DNA from: Nitrospirales bacterium
GTDB taxonomy: Bacteria > Nitrospirota > Nitrospiria > Nitrospirales > UBA2166
Assembly (NCBI GenBank): GCA_029261375.1
Contig: JAJDBL010000217.1
Location: forward strand, 1 to 9,175
Length of the DNA stretch: 9,175 nt
Direction of reading: 5' to 3'
In this document: in pieces, positions 1 to 6,497 of the stretch
How positions within the stretch are numbered: position 1 is the stretch's first letter
How the letters are laid out: every line of letters starts with the position of its first letter
Notes under the pieces: model-generated
The model's database searches: none
What the model was told of the DNA's origin: nothing
Seen by the model: only the letters and a program-made list of their open reading frames with translations
Position numbers and translations under genes: made by a program

Positions 1-161
1 AATTTCGTTAACTCCCACGATCCTACCCTCTTAATATATTAATATAAGGTCGTATCGCTAGTTTTTGCTAATTTCTTGCTCAAAAAATGCTCGTAACACT
101 GCTTACACACAATTCCTACAAAATTAACCCGGTACTCTATAGATATATGGGAATAAACGCA

Positions 162-183
162 AATTCTTATTCAATTCTTATCT
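162..183. repeat. Tandem 11-bp direct repeat
   Basis: Two head-to-tail 11-base units, at 162-172 and 173-183, share their first nine bases (AATTCTTAT). An 11-bp period is one helical turn and is the layout used by OmpR/PhoB-type response regulators, but the bases do not match a specific known box. In such AT-rich DNA it could be chance. Confidence 0.4.
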
Positions 184-197
184 TTCTAGAATCTGAC

Positions 198-213
198 TGT
201 CAGCTTGTTGACA
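198..213. promoter_or_regulatory. Candidate CRP/FNR-family dyad (TGTCA-N6-TGACA)
   Basis: A perfect inverted repeat with 5-base arms (198-202 and 209-213) and a 6-base spacer has the geometry of CRP/FNR-family operators; the arm sequence resembles sites reported for the CO-sensing regulator CooA more than the TGTGA of CRP. It sits about 370 bases before the only good promoter on the right, so if functional it may serve a left-pointing gene outside the window or an unannotated transcript. Confidence 0.3.
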
Positions 214-570
214 CATCACGGATATAAGGGTTTTTGAGGCCAAATGGCAACATTTTAGGATGCATCTCGTACAGGAGCCACTGTCCGTAATTAATCACAC
301 GTTCTATTTGGGGAATGATGTTGTTCTAGTCAAAGGCAAATGAACGTCGTATAGAGCCCTCGATATGCCGTAGTAATGCTGCGCTCCTTTCTCATGAAAT
401 ACATGATATTTTGGACTCTCTGAGATAACATCGTGCCATCGTCGCGCGACCATCACGGTTCTGTAACGTCATTCTGTCGGTGATTCAACACGTACGCCTG
501 CGACTCCCCTCGACAGCACCGTCGAAAAGCACAACCCTATGTCAAACAACGAATGACGAACGCCAGTCCC

Positions 571-599
571 TTGAGCCGACTTACCAAGTCGCCTATAAT
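571..599 (+). promoter_or_regulatory. Sigma-70 promoter of hydroxylase operon
   Basis: A -35 element TTGAGC (571-576) is separated by 17 bases from a perfect -10 TATAAT (594-599). Transcription would begin near 606, giving a leader of about 80 bases before the ATG at 687. The spacer holds a perfect inverted repeat, CGACTT-ACC-AAGTCG (577-591), a likely place for a regulator to bind. Confidence 0.7.
577..591. promoter_or_regulatory. Inverted repeat inside promoter spacer (candidate operator)
   Basis: CGACTT and AAGTCG form a perfect 6-bp dyad around ACC. It fills almost all of the 17-base gap between the -35 and -10 elements, so a protein bound here would touch both or block polymerase. It could be a simple repressor operator; MerR-type activators also bind dyads in promoter spacers, but they usually need a 19-20 base spacer, which this is not. 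Confidence 0.4.
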
Positions 600-686
600 G
601 CTTGCGCTTACAAATTTTGGAACAACGTTCGGTTGAGTCGGAGCCACCGGAATCCAGCGTAAATCACATTCTGCAGAGAACGAACC

Positions 687-1430
687 ATGAGTATATTTCA
701 GTCCATTTGGCGAACACGAAAACATCATCTCGATCGCATGACACTTCGCGAACTAGTCATTGCATATTTTCAGTATCCCGCAATCCAAGCCTATATACTG
801 CTTCTTGTACTAAGCGGATACCTCGCGATGTATTGGAGTCAACCTCTCGGACGACAGCAGATAATACTCCTCACCATCGCAGCTCTGTTAGCGATTGTCG
901 TCTATCCTCTTGTCTGGTATACGCTACACCGATTCGTGCTTCACGGGCGTTTCCTTTACAAGTCTCCACGCACGGCTGCGCTATGGAAACGCATCCACTT
1001 TGATCACCACCAAGATCCTCACGACCTGCGAGTGCTCTTTGGCGCGCTTCACACGACACTCCCCACGATCGCGGTAGTCACGCTGCCAATCGGTGCACTG
1101 ATCGGCGGACATGCAGGAGCAGCGATGGCGCTCGCGACCGGGCTCGCGACGACACTGTTCTACGAGTTCTGCCACTGCACACAACATCTCCGATACGCGC
1201 CACGTAACAGTTTTTTGCGTCGCATCAAACGCCTCCATCTTCTCCATCACTTTCATAACGAGCACGGTAATTTTGGGATCACCAACTATTTTTGGGATCG
1301 TCTTATTGGAACCTACTACGACACGTCGCGAGAGCTTCCTCACAGCGAAACCGTGTTCAACCTAGGCTATGCGGATGACGAAAATATTCGGTATCCGTGG
1401 GTTGCCCAACTCTCTCACAACAACGACTAG
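687..1430 (+). CDS. Membrane fatty acid hydroxylase (sterol desaturase superfamily)
   Basis: The 247-residue protein carries the diiron histidine clusters of the fatty acid hydroxylase/sterol desaturase superfamily: HRFVLH (H81, H86), HFDHH (H104, H107, H108), HCTQH (H163, H167) and HLLHHFH (H184, H187, H188, H190), followed by the conserved NFG and DRLIGT. Hydrophobic stretches near 33-50, 58-79, 122-140 and 143-160 would put it in the cytoplasmic membrane with the iron site facing the cytosol. Family members use O2 to hydroxylate or desaturate acyl chains, sphingoid bases, sterols or carotenoids; the substrate here is unknown. The ATG at 687 is the only good start, since an in-frame TAA lies at 660-662; its ribosome site is weak. 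It is the first gene after the promoter at 571-599, with an acyltransferase-like gene 51 bases downstream, so a lipid substrate is the most reasonable inference. Confidence 0.9.
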   Translation: MSIFQSIWRTRKHHLDRMTLRELVIAYFQYPAIQAYILLLVLSGYLAMYWSQPLGRQQIILLTIAALLAIVVYPLVWYTLHRFVLHGRFLYKSPRTAALWKRIHFDHHQDPHDLRVLFGALHTTLPTIAVVTLPIGALIGGHAGAAMALATGLATTLFYEFCHCTQHLRYAPRNSFLRRIKRLHLLHHFHNEHGNFGITNYFWDRLIGTYYDTSRELPHSETVFNLGYADDENIRYPWVAQLSHNND

Positions 1431-1481
1431 CGGCTCCATCCCGCACAACAGCCTGCCTCCCTTCATATTCCGTATGCACCC

Positions 1482-2651
1482 ATGGCCACAAGGTCCCCAA
1501 TCCCACCACTAGAATCCCCCAACAACAGTGACGTCACTATTGTTCCCGTCACGGGATGGTGGCTACGAAGACAATTTATCCGTTTGCCCTGGTCACTCTA
1601 CGCAAACGATCCAGTATGGATTCCCCCATTGCTCATTGAGCGCCACGAGCACATTTCTTCACGAAATCCATACTTTGCACATGCACGTGCAAAATTCTGG
1701 CTGGCCTATAAAGGCGGAAAAGCCGTTGGAAGAATAAGCGCCCAAATCGACGACCTTCACATAGAACGTTACTGCGATTCCACAGGGTTCTTCGGGATGC
1801 TTGAAGCGGTGAACGATGAAGCAGTGTTTGACTCGTTACTCCGGACCGCAGAAACCTGGCTGTCGAGTCAAGAAATACATCACATACGCGGCCCCTTTAA
1901 CCTCTCCATCAACCAGGAATGTGGCCTGCTGGTCGAGGGGTTCCAGCACCCGCCAATGCTCATGATGGGACATGCACCTCCATACTACGCGTCGCGGCTT
2001 GAGGCGATCGGCTACAAAGGAACGAAAGACACCCTCGCCTACCGCATTGATGCAGAGTTCACACCTCCAAAAATCATGACACTCGTTGCCCAACGAACTG
2101 CGGAACGCATCAACGTACGCGCGCTTCGACGAGAACACTTCGATAGCGAGATCGCCATCCTCCAGGATATTTTTAACGATGCCTGGTCAGGAAACTGGGG
2201 GTATGTTCCTTTCACAAACGCTGAGTTTTCTCACTTGGCACAGAGCCTGAAATTCCTTGTGGCAGATGATCTCGTCCAAATCGCAGAGGTTGATGGTGTC
2301 CCTGCCGCAATGATTGTGGTGTTTCCCAACGTGAACGAAGCCATCCGCGACTTGAATGGGCGACTCTTTCCGTTCGGGTGGGCCAAGCTGTTATGGCGAC
2401 TGAAAGCCACCCACCCTCAATCCGCGCGAATCCCTCTCATGGGGGTACGAAAACAGTATCAGCGCAGCCTTCTGGGAACAGCACTCGCATTCATGGTGAT
2501 CGACGCTGTCCGAGAACCAGGACTCAAACTGGGGATACAGGACGTAGAGTTGTCATGGATTCTTGAGGACAACGAGGGGATGCGGAGCATTCTCGAATCG
2601 TTAGGAGGAACAGCATACAAACGATACCGGATCTATCAGAAGACGCTGTAA
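1482..2651 (+). CDS. GNAT-like acyltransferase of a large lipid/unknown subfamily
   Basis: This 389-residue protein resembles a family of 370-390 residue GNAT-fold proteins found in many bacteria, usually annotated just as N-acetyltransferase. Recognisable blocks are DPVWIPPL (43-50), RNPYFAHA (61-68), TGFFGMLE (101-108), RGPFNLSINQECGLLVEGF (136-154), NDAWSGNWGYVP (232-243), NGRLFPFG (292-299) and ELSWILEDN near the C-terminus (356-364). The C-terminal half is the GNAT domain; the usual glycine-rich CoA loop is poorly kept (QYQRSLLG at 325-332). The N-terminal half may be a second, divergent GNAT-like fold. No signal peptide or membrane helix is visible, so it is likely cytosolic. It follows the hydroxylase by 51 bases on the same strand with no terminator seen, suggesting one transcript. 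The start ATG lacks a clear ribosome site, and the conserved part begins near residue 18. The acceptor is not determined; an acyl rather than acetyl donor is possible. Confidence 0.75.
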   Translation: MATRSPIPPLESPNNSDVTIVPVTGWWLRRQFIRLPWSLYANDPVWIPPLLIERHEHISSRNPYFAHARAKFWLAYKGGKAVGRISAQIDDLHIERYCDSTGFFGMLEAVNDEAVFDSLLRTAETWLSSQEIHHIRGPFNLSINQECGLLVEGFQHPPMLMMGHAPPYYASRLEAIGYKGTKDTLAYRIDAEFTPPKIMTLVAQRTAERINVRALRREHFDSEIAILQDIFNDAWSGNWGYVPFTNAEFSHLAQSLKFLVADDLVQIAEVDGVPAAMIVVFPNVNEAIRDLNGRLFPFGWAKLLWRLKATHPQSARIPLMGVRKQYQRSLLGTALAFMVIDAVREPGLKLGIQDVELSWILEDNEGMRSILESLGGTAYKRYRIYQKTL

Positions 2652-2729
2652 GCTATGCAGAGGCTAATACGCCCCTCACACCTACCCGTCCATCAAAAGA
2701 AAACTCGACTCAAAACTATCGACGTACAA

Positions 2730-3650
2730 TCAAGTGAGCATTGAGGCAGGACCAAACGACACCACCCGCTCTTCCTCCACGGAATAGCCTCGCACAGAAA
2801 CCGCAACGTCCCACCTTGATGCATTGCGATTCAAGCGGTACAGATGATATTGCGCGACGCGATCTGATGCGCGAGTGGACACGGACGCTGCCGGGACCCC
2901 GAAGACGGACACCCGACTATTTTTAGCTGGCATCGTCTCCACGCACGCTCGATGTGCATGGCCGTGCAAAATAAGATCAGCGCCATGTTGGCGTATCACA
3001 GATGCGAACTCCCTACTATCGGTCAATCGCTTCTGCCACGGCACTGTTCCAGCCACAGGAGGGTGATGGAGCAACACGACACGAAACAAGTCCCGTTCAT
3101 GAGTGTCGACAAGAATCTGTTGAAACTTCTCTAACTGGGACTTCCCCAAACTCCCCACGGCAAAGAATGGAGCGGAAGGTCTGGCCGTTGAAAGGCCGAT
3201 GAACGCGACAGAACCTCGGACGCGCAAACTTGGAAAACACGCGTCATGCCCAAGACCGTTAGCGTTGCCTGCAACATCAGAAGCCATGTACGGCGTCCAC
3301 TTTCCAAGAGTCTCTTCCCAATCCGCAGTAACGTAGGCATCATGATTTCCTGGAACAACCGTGACCTCCTCCGGTGTGCCAAGCACACCCAGCCAGGTCG
3401 CGACTTCGGAGCACTCATGCGGCAACCCCACATGCGTGAGGTCACCAGTCACCACAGTGTGATCAGGCTGCTGGGCCTTGAGATCTTCGACAAGTGCCGC
3501 AAGTATTTTCGGACGATATTTTGCACGTCGACTCAATCGCCACCAGAGATACCCAATGAGCCTCTTGTCTAGGAGATCACACAGACCAACCCCTTCCAAC
3601 GAGGACAGATGAGGATCCGAAAGCTGTGCAATCGTGAACGTGTCAGTCAC
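2730..3650 (-). CDS. Calcineurin-like metallophosphoesterase (CpdA/YaeI type)
   Basis: All metal-binding motifs of the class are present (residues counted from a TTG at 3677; subtract nine for the chosen start): SDPHL (D21, H23), TGDLTH (D79), GNHD (N111, H112), HHPP (H204) and GHAH (H240, H242). The protein would be a cytosolic two-metal phosphohydrolase; relatives cleave cyclic nucleotides, UDP-diacylglucosamine or other phosphodiesters, and the substrate cannot be assigned. I chose the GTG at 3650 (306 residues) over the TTG at 3677 because AGGAG lies seven bases before the GTG and the extra nine residues precede the conserved core. It is divergent from bioD across about 60 bases and converges on the acyltransferase, so it is probably a single-gene transcript. 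Confidence 0.9.
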   Translation of the reverse strand: MTDTFTIAQLSDPHLSSLEGVGLCDLLDKRLIGYLWWRLSRRAKYRPKILAALVEDLKAQQPDHTVVTGDLTHVGLPHECSEVATWLGVLGTPEEVTVVPGNHDAYVTADWEETLGKWTPYMASDVAGNANGLGHDACFPSLRVRGSVAFIGLSTARPSAPFFAVGSLGKSQLEKFQQILVDTHERDLFRVVLLHHPPVAGTVPWQKRLTDSREFASVIRQHGADLILHGHAHRACVETMPAKNSRVSVFGVPAASVSTRASDRVAQYHLYRLNRNASRWDVAVSVRGYSVEEERVVSFGPASMLT

Positions 3651-3657
3651 TCTGGAA

Positions 3658-3662
3658 CTCCT
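3658..3662 (-). promoter_or_regulatory. Shine-Dalgarno site deciding phosphoesterase start
   Basis: On the minus strand AGGAG is followed by seven bases and then GTG (3650-3648). This spacing favours the GTG over the in-frame TTG at 3677, which lies upstream of the site. Confidence 0.7.
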
Positions 3663-3683
3663 ATCTATAGCGATCAACGCGCC

Positions 3684-3712
3684 TTTACCCAGAAAACATC
3701 GACGGATACAAT
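3684..3712 (+). promoter_or_regulatory. Candidate bioD promoter
   Basis: TTTACC (3684-3689), a 17-base spacer and TACAAT (3707-3712) give four and five matches to the sigma-70 consensus. Transcription would begin near 3719, after the ATG at 3713. If real, translation must start at the in-frame GTG at 3749, which is preceded by AAAGGA at 3740-3745. Confidence 0.4.
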
Positions 3713-4453
3713 ATGCCGGTTTTACAGCAATTTGACCAGAAAGGACCAGTGAAGCGAGGGTTTTTCATAACCGGCACCGACACGGGTGTTGGAAAGACGA
3801 TGGTAACCTGTGCCCTTGGAAAAGCGCTCAGTGGCCACGGATACAGCGTCGGTGTCATGAAGCCTATCTGTACGGGCGCGACGCCACGTCCTAACGATGT
3901 TGATCGACTGATTGAGACTACCTCGATTGAGGATCCACGGGAACTGATCTGCCCATACGAACTTGACGAGCCTGCCGCGCCGCAAATCGCAGCGCGCATC
4001 CACGGGGTCCACATAAATACACAACGAATACTTGACGCCGCCGATGTACTCCACACGTGGCATGACACGCTGTTGATTGAAGGTGTCGGAGGCATCATGG
4101 TTCCGATAGCAGAATCGTTTTTCATCCGCGACTTAATCAGCCTACTCGGCCTACCAGTGGTGATCGTCACGCGCGGAAGCCTCGGGACCATTAATCACAC
4201 CCTACTCACCATAAACGCCCTGCAAGAACGAAACGTTCCCATTGCAGGCTTAATCGTCAATCACCCAAATAAGGCATCTCGGCTTTCCTCAGAGAAAGAA
4301 GCCTTATCGCTCATAAGCGAGGCGACAGGAACAACCATCCTCGGGACACTCCAGCATGTCGATAACCTCGATACCCAATGGAATGAGGGAATCAACCAAC
4401 TTGCCCAAGACCTAAATACATCAGCGCTTATGCCTTTTTTGCAAATGCTCTGA
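3713..4453 (+). CDS. bioD: Dethiobiotin synthetase
   Basis: BioD closes the ureido ring of biotin by carboxylating 7,8-diaminopelargonate with CO2 and ATP in the cytosol. The 246-residue frame has the family's P-loop GTDTGVGKT (21-29, K28), the substrate/phosphate lysine in KPICTG (K50), PYELDEPAAP (81-90), EGVGG (123-127) and the nucleotide-binding GLIVN (179-183). Length matches the usual 220-240 residues better if translation begins at the GTG at 3749 (234 residues), which has AAAGGA just before it, though only three bases away; residues 1-12 of the longer form are not conserved. No other biotin gene is in the window, so bioA, bioB and bioF must lie elsewhere. It appears to be the first gene of a rightward unit: its TGA is immediately followed by an ATG of a tiny ORF and then an SGNH hydrolase gene. 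Confidence 0.93.
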   Translation: MPVLQQFDQKGPVKRGFFITGTDTGVGKTMVTCALGKALSGHGYSVGVMKPICTGATPRPNDVDRLIETTSIEDPRELICPYELDEPAAPQIAARIHGVHINTQRILDAADVLHTWHDTLLIEGVGGIMVPIAESFFIRDLISLLGLPVVIVTRGSLGTINHTLLTINALQERNVPIAGLIVNHPNKASRLSSEKEALSLISEATGTTILGTLQHVDNLDTQWNEGINQLAQDLNTSALMPFLQML

Positions 4454-4564
4454 ATGACCATGAGACAGTTATTCGAATTGCCTATTCCGGCAAGGACAAA
4501 TCCAACAGTCAAACCTCGAAATAATCAATCTTCGATTGAGCTCGTCCCGGTGAGCGTGCAATAG
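4454..4564 (+). CDS. Possible 36-residue ORF linking bioD to the SGNH gene
   Basis: An ATG directly follows the bioD stop (TGAATG, 4451-4456) and the frame runs 36 codons to a TAG at 4562-4564, whose last base is the first base of the next gene's GTG (TAGTG). It therefore fills the gap exactly, as in a translationally coupled operon. The peptide is proline-rich (five Pro), mildly basic, has no hydrophobic stretch and resembles no family I know. No ribosome site is seen before it, so reinitiation after bioD would be needed. It may be a real small protein, a leader whose translation carries ribosomes to the next gene, or chance. Confidence 0.3.
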   Translation: MTMRQLFELPIPARTNPTVKPRNNQSSIELVPVSVQ

Positions 4565-5823
4565 TGCAACGACATCTCGGCAACCTGGCCCTGGTCTGCG
4601 TAAGCCTCGTCCTCTCCCTTTTTCTCGCCGAATTGTTCCTCAGTCAATTTATTCCTCTCAAACCAAAAGCAAAAATAGAACATCGAGTTCCACACCCCAG
4701 CTTGGGTTGGATATTGCAGCCGAACGCGCTGTACGAAAATACCATGCCGGAAGGGAGCGTGCAGGTTAGATACAATTCGGCAGGCTGGCGCGATATCGAA
4801 CATACCGTGGAGAACCCGGATCACCGACCACGCATACTCATTCTAGGCGATTCGTTCATGGAAGCGTACTCGGTTAGTCTTGACGAGGCGTTTCCTCGAC
4901 AAGTCGCTACACTCAGCCAAGCGCAGGGAGTGTCTATTGAGGTTATTAACTTAGGTGTCGGTGGTTATGGAACCCTACAGGAGTATCTCATCTTCAATCA
5001 GATCGGGCGCGCCTATGCCCCTGACATTGTGTTACTCGCGTTCTACGTTGCAAACGATGTGACAAACAATAGCCAGACACTTGAGAGATTGGTCAGCCAC
5101 CGTTCGATGAAAATAGACAGCCGGCCTTTTCTCGACCCACACATTTCGCCAGCGTGGAGACTCACACACGTCGACTTCGAAGGGACACAACGTCGTTACG
5201 TTGCGGCCAAAGTCCGACAGGGGTCAGTTCTTCAACAGATCACGAATCAGTCCATACTGATGCAATTGGGAAACGAAGCAGCAGTCAAGATCCCGCTATT
5301 CGTGTCAACGACACTCTCCGGGTCCTCCAATACACGTTTTCTAGGGGAACACGGCGTCAATTTCTGTATCGAACCCACGAACTACACAGAAGCGTGGGAA
5401 ACGACAGAACGAATCCTCTCCCGTTTACAACAAGAGACGAAAGCCATAGGCAGCACCCTAGTGGTATTTTCAGTTCCGGCACTTCACGAGGTGGACGGCC
5501 AGTACAGACGAAAGACCGAGGCAAAAGCCCCAACTCCTCACACACTCTGTATCGAGAAAGCCACAGGATATCAACGGCTTCAAGGCATACTAGAAAAGCA
5601 TGAGATTCGATACGTAGACCTTCTTCCATCGTTTCGGTCCCTGACCGAACGTGGAACCCCGCTTTTCTGGGAGAGTGATCGACACTGGAACGCAGAAGGA
5701 CACAGAGTCGCTGCTAAACACGTGTTTTCACATCTACTCACACATAAGCTTGTTAACCCAAAACAAGCAGAAGCAGAACGAGAGGACGATGTCCGAAAGA
5801 TACAAACTCACTTACCGTTGTAA
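4564..5823 (+). CDS. Membrane-anchored SGNH/GDSL-like hydrolase
   Basis: A 419-residue protein with an N-terminal hydrophobic helix (about 7-30) acting as signal anchor and a large SGNH domain: block I LGDSF with nucleophile S97, block II NLGVGGYG (oxyanion glycine G134 or nearby), block III AND (N164) and block V SDRHWN with catalytic D372 and H374. Members hydrolyse or transfer ester groups, often O-acetyl groups of cell-wall or surface polysaccharides; the catalytic domain would face the periplasm, so an envelope glycan or lipid is the likely substrate. The last 25 residues are charged and low in complexity. Translation starts at GTG 4564: an in-frame stop at 4537-4539 leaves no earlier ATG, and GGTGAG at 4549-4554 could serve as ribosome site. 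The start overlaps the preceding small ORF by one base. No acyltransferase or glycan gene is adjacent to narrow its role. Confidence 0.85.
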   Translation: MQRHLGNLALVCVSLVLSLFLAELFLSQFIPLKPKAKIEHRVPHPSLGWILQPNALYENTMPEGSVQVRYNSAGWRDIEHTVENPDHRPRILILGDSFMEAYSVSLDEAFPRQVATLSQAQGVSIEVINLGVGGYGTLQEYLIFNQIGRAYAPDIVLLAFYVANDVTNNSQTLERLVSHRSMKIDSRPFLDPHISPAWRLTHVDFEGTQRRYVAAKVRQGSVLQQITNQSILMQLGNEAAVKIPLFVSTTLSGSSNTRFLGEHGVNFCIEPTNYTEAWETTERILSRLQQETKAIGSTLVVFSVPALHEVDGQYRRKTEAKAPTPHTLCIEKATGYQRLQGILEKHEIRYVDLLPSFRSLTERGTPLFWESDRHWNAEGHRVAAKHVFSHLLTHKLVNPKQAEAEREDDVRKIQTHLPL

Positions 5824-5876
5824 CAGTGTCTTTATACTGCCTTGTTTTGCACGACGAAAGACACATAACGATCTAA

Positions 5877-5883
5877 CGGAGGG
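5877..5883 (+). promoter_or_regulatory. Strong Shine-Dalgarno site
   Basis: CGGAGGG, five bases before the ATG at 5889, is the strongest ribosome site in the window and fixes this start; most neighbouring genes have weak sites. Confidence 0.75.
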
Positions 5884-5888
5884 GCATC

Positions 5889-6476
5889 ATGGCACGACCA
5901 CTTCTCATCGGAGGGCTCGTCGGGGGCGTTGTTCTATTCGTCTGGGGTGCGGTCTCATGGATGGTGCTTCCTTGGCACAATATGACACTCAATACATTTA
6001 CCAACGAGGACCACGTCGCGAGTGTGTTGAATGCGAATACACCCAACTCTGGAGTTTACGTCTATCCAGGTGAAGCGCATGAAGCAGGACTAAGCGATGA
6101 TGAGCAAGCGAAAGCACACGAGCGTGCGATGGAAAAGATGAAACAAGGACCCTTCGTCTTCGTGTCGTACAACAAAGGCGGCGTCGCCTCTATGGCAACA
6201 CCGATGATGTTCGGATTTCTAAATCAAGTCCTTGTAGCATTATTGATAACCGGACTCCTCCTGTGCACGAAGATCTCTTGTTATTGGAGTCGGGTTGGGT
6301 TTGTTGTCGGTGTCACGTTCACCGCAGGCGTTCTGTGTCACGTGCCGTACTGGAACTGGTGGGGATTCTCGGCTGGGTATACCGCCATCATGATCGCAGA
6401 CCTGATCGTGGCCGGACTTCTCTTAGGGCTAGTTCTAGCGAAAATTATCAAGACACCGGCAGGAGTTCCGGCATAG
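5889..6476 (+). CDS. Four-helix membrane protein of unknown function
   Basis: I do not recognise a characterised family. The 195-residue protein has a helix at about 5-27 ending in MVLPWH, a soluble stretch of about 75 residues (30-103) rich in acidic and basic residues, then three helices at about 104-126, 134-152 and 164-186. The soluble stretch includes YVYPGEAH (57-64) and a charged helix-like segment (69-86), and would lie outside the cytoplasm if the N-terminus is inside. Aromatic and histidine residues cluster at the membrane edge in VLPWH (26-30) and CHVPYWNWW (150-158). There is no obvious enzyme or metal motif. It has a strong ribosome site, follows the SGNH gene by 65 bases on the same strand and converges on ilvD with only 21 bases between the stops. 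Real gene status is well supported by start site, composition and membrane pattern. Confidence 0.8.
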   Translation: MARPLLIGGLVGGVVLFVWGAVSWMVLPWHNMTLNTFTNEDHVASVLNANTPNSGVYVYPGEAHEAGLSDDEQAKAHERAMEKMKQGPFVFVSYNKGGVASMATPMMFGFLNQVLVALLITGLLLCTKISCYWSRVGFVVGVTFTAGVLCHVPYWNWWGFSAGYTAIMIADLIVAGLLLGLVLAKIIKTPAGVPA

Positions 6477-6497
6477 CCGAGATGGGTCAGCTAGGAA

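Larger units (their letters stand above)
1..570. other. AT-rich gene-free region at left edge
   Basis: No reading frame here has a recognisable protein family, a convincing ribosome site or useful length, and I see no tRNA or known riboswitch core. The first 450 bases are visibly richer in A and T than the genes to the right. Visible structure: a 12-bp palindrome of alternating T/A character at 31-42, a tandem 11-bp direct repeat at 162-183, and a 5+6+5 inverted repeat at 198-213. The region could be the upstream control region of a left-pointing gene that starts before position 1, or could hold a small RNA. Neither can be shown from the sequence. Confidence 0.6.

Noticed and set aside
31..42. 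12-bp palindrome of T and A as an attachment or origin site
   Set aside because: A lone palindrome in AT-rich DNA is expected by chance; no DnaA boxes, integrase gene or repeats accompany it.
208..213. TTGACA as a -35 element in the left region
   Set aside because: No acceptable -10 lies 15-19 bases downstream; the TATAAG at 223-228 is too close. The hexamer is better explained as one arm of the dyad.
420..425. CTGAGA as a thiamine-pyrophosphate riboswitch signature
   Set aside because: The rest of the conserved core, such as the CCTGA segment and flanking stems, is absent and the next gene is unrelated to thiamine.
602..1003. 133-codon frame overlapping the start of the hydroxylase gene
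   Set aside because: It is out of frame with the conserved histidine motifs and its translation is Ser/Thr/Arg-rich without any domain.
4564..5823. SGNH protein as a BioH-like pimeloyl-ACP methyl esterase
   Set aside because: Known enzymes for that step are alpha/beta hydrolases in the cytosol; this one has an SGNH fold and a membrane anchor that places it outside the cytoplasm.
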